In this document: piece by piece, positions 5,514-6,295 of the stretch
Position numbering within the stretch: position 1 is the stretch's first letter
How the letters are laid out: each line of letters opens with the position of its first letter
DNA from: Actinomycetota bacterium
Lineage (GTDB): Bacteria; Actinomycetota; Actinomycetes; Actinomycetales; Microbacteriaceae
Direction: 5' to 3'
Assembly: GCA_009704705.1 (NCBI GenBank)
Contig: WLDR01000084.1
Coordinates: forward strand, 1 to 6,295
DNA: 6,295 nucleotides
The notes under the pieces: model-generated
What the model saw: only the letters and a program-made list of their open reading frames with translations
What the model was told of the DNA's origin: nothing
The model's database searches: none
Made by a program: the position numbers and the translations under genes

Positions 5514-5765
5514 ATGGATGTTGTTCGAACGCAGTTGATGACGACCATCACCGAGTTCAAGAAGAACCCGAACGTCGAGGTCGAACGGGCCGAAGGCAAA
5601 TGCTTCGCCGTGCTCACCAACAACCGACCAAGCTTTTACGTATTGCCGCCAGAACTATACGACCAACTTGCCGAGCTGATCTACGACATCGAAATCAGCA
5701 AAGTGGTTGAGAAACGGCTCGCCGAAAATCGACCGCGGGTGAAAGTGAGAATCGAAGATCTCTAG
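5514..5765 (+). CDS. Type II antitoxin, StbD-like (Phd/YefM-type N-terminus, RelB-like tail)
   Basis: This 83-residue protein is predicted to bind and neutralise the toxin encoded next and to repress the shared promoter. Residues 1-50 look like a Phd/YefM-type DNA-binding and dimerisation part: TTITEFKKNPN at 10-20, then EGKCFAVLTNNRPSFYVLPP at 27-46, matching the StbD pattern of K-N-P, then A-V-L and a P-x-F-Y strand, then PPELYDQL. Residues 55-83 form a helix and a basic tail, VVEKRLAENRPRVKVRIEDL at 64-83, resembling the C-terminal toxin-binding tail of E. coli RelB. The stop TAG is part of the toxin's ribosome binding site. The family is recognised from memory; the exact subfamily is less certain. 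Confidence 0.82.
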   Translation: MDVVRTQLMTTITEFKKNPNVEVERAEGKCFAVLTNNRPSFYVLPPELYDQLAELIYDIEISKVVEKRLAENRPRVKVRIEDL

Positions 5766-5768
5766 GAG
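5764..5768 (+). promoter_or_regulatory. Toxin Shine-Dalgarno overlapping the antitoxin stop (AGGAG)
   Basis: AGGAG starts inside the antitoxin TAG stop and ends three bases before the ATG at 5772. A TTG at 5769 follows it with no spacing at all and is therefore an unlikely start. The overlap and the tight spacing suggest toxin translation depends on ribosomes finishing the antitoxin. Confidence 0.65.
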
Positions 5769-5771
5769 TTG

Positions 5772-6062
5772 ATGCCATTCAAACTAGAGTTCCTTGACCT
5801 TGCGTTCGACGAATGGTGCAAGCTGGATTCTGCTGTCGCGACCCGTCTTCGAAAGAAACTCGATCGGCGCCTCGAACAACCACGCATCGAGTCGCAACGC
5901 CTGCATGGGACGTTGGCGGATTGCTTCAAGATTCGTGACGACAAGTCCGGCAGTCGCGTGGTGTACGTGATTGAAGATGACGAACATGTGGTTCTCGTCG
6001 TGAGCGTTGGGAAACGAGCGGACGGAGCCGCCTATCGCATTGCCGAGGCGCGCCGTGACTAG
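5772..6062 (+). CDS. relE: Type II toxin, RelE-family mRNA interferase
   Basis: RelE toxins enter the ribosomal A site and cut the bound mRNA, stopping translation. The 96-residue product from ATG 5772 aligns with E. coli RelE by eye along its whole length, including W15, KKLDRRLEQPRIE-type helix text and the LHG turn at 44-46. After a one-residue insertion, the known catalytic residues K52, K54, R61, R81 and Y87 of E. coli RelE correspond to K53, R55, R62, R82 and Y88 here, so the toxin looks active. The core strand RVVYVIEDDEHVVLVVSVGKR spans about 62-82. It differs at D56-D57 and S61, where relatives usually have Leu-Arg and Tyr. It lies six bases after the antitoxin stop, in the same operon. 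Confidence 0.88.
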   Translation: MPFKLEFLDLAFDEWCKLDSAVATRLRKKLDRRLEQPRIESQRLHGTLADCFKIRDDKSGSRVVYVIEDDEHVVLVVSVGKRADGAAYRIAEARRD

Positions 6063-6083
6063 CCGTCGCCGAGTTGTGGCTAG
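6059..6083. terminator. Inverted repeat spanning both convergent stop codons, possible weak bidirectional terminator
   Basis: CTAGCC (6059-6064) and GGCTAG (6078-6083) are perfect reverse complements around a 13-base loop. The arms contain the toxin stop TAG and the opposing gene's stop CTA. There is no T-tract, so termination would have to be weak or factor-assisted; chance is possible since stop codons supply half of each arm. Confidence 0.3.
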
Positions 6084-6295
6084 CGCACAGTGCCGGTGAG
6101 TGAAGCGAGCTTCTTTTGCGTGCCCGGAGTGAGCGCGAACCACACGGCGGCCAGCACGGCGAGTGACCCAACGAAGATGAGTGTGCCGAGCCAGCCGGCG
6201 TCATCACTCGCGGCAAACATCACGTTGAGATTGTGCTGAACGCCGGTGAACAACACGAGCGCGATGTGCACCACGATGAACGCGAGAAACAAGAA
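6080..6295 (-). CDS. Membrane protein, probable cytochrome b/b6- or b561-type subunit, partial (C-terminal end)
   Basis: The last 71 residues are visible; the frame is open through the right edge, so the start is outside, and the TTG at 6290-6292 is an internal leucine codon. Two membrane segments can be seen: LFLAFIVVHIALVLFTG (about residues 2-18) and TLIFVGSLAVLAAVWFAL (about 38-55), followed by a short basic tail. His in the VVHIALV helix and the following QHNLNVMFA resemble the last helices of small bacterial cytochrome b subunits, where such a His binds heme and which often partner molybdopterin oxidoreductases. That family call rests on resemblance alone. The gene converges on the toxin with 17 bases between stops. 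Confidence 0.55.
   Translation of the reverse strand, partial: FLFLAFIVVHIALVLFTGVQHNLNVMFAASDDAGWLGTLIFVGSLAVLAAVWFALTPGTQKKLASLTGTVR

Noticed and set aside
5769..5771. TTG as toxin start
   Set aside because: It directly abuts the AGGAG ribosome binding site with no spacer. The ATG one codon later gives a product beginning MPFKLEF, matching the start of RelE.

Overview
The window is bacterial chromosomal DNA, most likely from an actinobacterium and probably from Microbacteriaceae. That placement is inferred from the style of the ribosomal proteins: L29 with an Ala/Lys/Pro-rich tail, S3 of 253 residues, L22 with a charged C-terminal tail, and L3 with a Ser/Ala-type central loop. Moderately high GC fits. 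No database search was possible.

Positions 1-4949 (minus strand) hold the S10 ribosomal-protein operon in its classical order: rpsJ (S10), rplC (L3), rplD (L4), rplW (L23), rplB (L2), rpsS (S19), rplV (L22), rpsC (S3), rplP (L16) and rpmC (L29, running off the left edge). All genes are intact except rpmC. They are packed with 1-4 base overlaps or gaps of at most 27 bases, so this is one co-transcribed, partly translationally coupled unit. Its products are early-assembling 50S proteins around the peptidyl-transferase centre and exit tunnel (L2, L3, L4, L22, L23, L29, L16) and 30S head proteins (S3, S10, S19).

Positions 4950-5513 are a 564-base divergent intergenic region. On the minus side it carries a candidate promoter for the operon, with a perfect TTGACA -35. 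It also carries a short leader that can fold into a strand-specific hairpin with a GAAA tetraloop just upstream of rpsJ. A 7+7 inverted repeat abuts the -35. On the plus side there is an AT-rich promoter/operator-like patch before the next gene pair. Several other inverted repeats lie in the middle, and I found no convincing gene there.

Positions 5514-6062 (plus strand) hold a two-gene type II toxin-antitoxin module. The antitoxin resembles StbD: a Phd/YefM-like N-terminal part with a RelB-like C-terminal tail. The toxin is a RelE-family mRNA interferase that keeps the catalytic residues of E. coli RelE, offset by one position. Positions 6080-6295 (minus strand, convergent) hold the C-terminal end of a membrane protein that looks like a cytochrome b/b6- or b561-type subunit.

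Most of the window is ordinary housekeeping DNA. The observations most worth a second look are the rpsJ leader hairpin and the palindromes in the divergent region. The placement of a ribosome-dependent RNase toxin module directly divergent from the S10 operon is also worth noting. I saw nothing that clearly amounts to an undescribed system.
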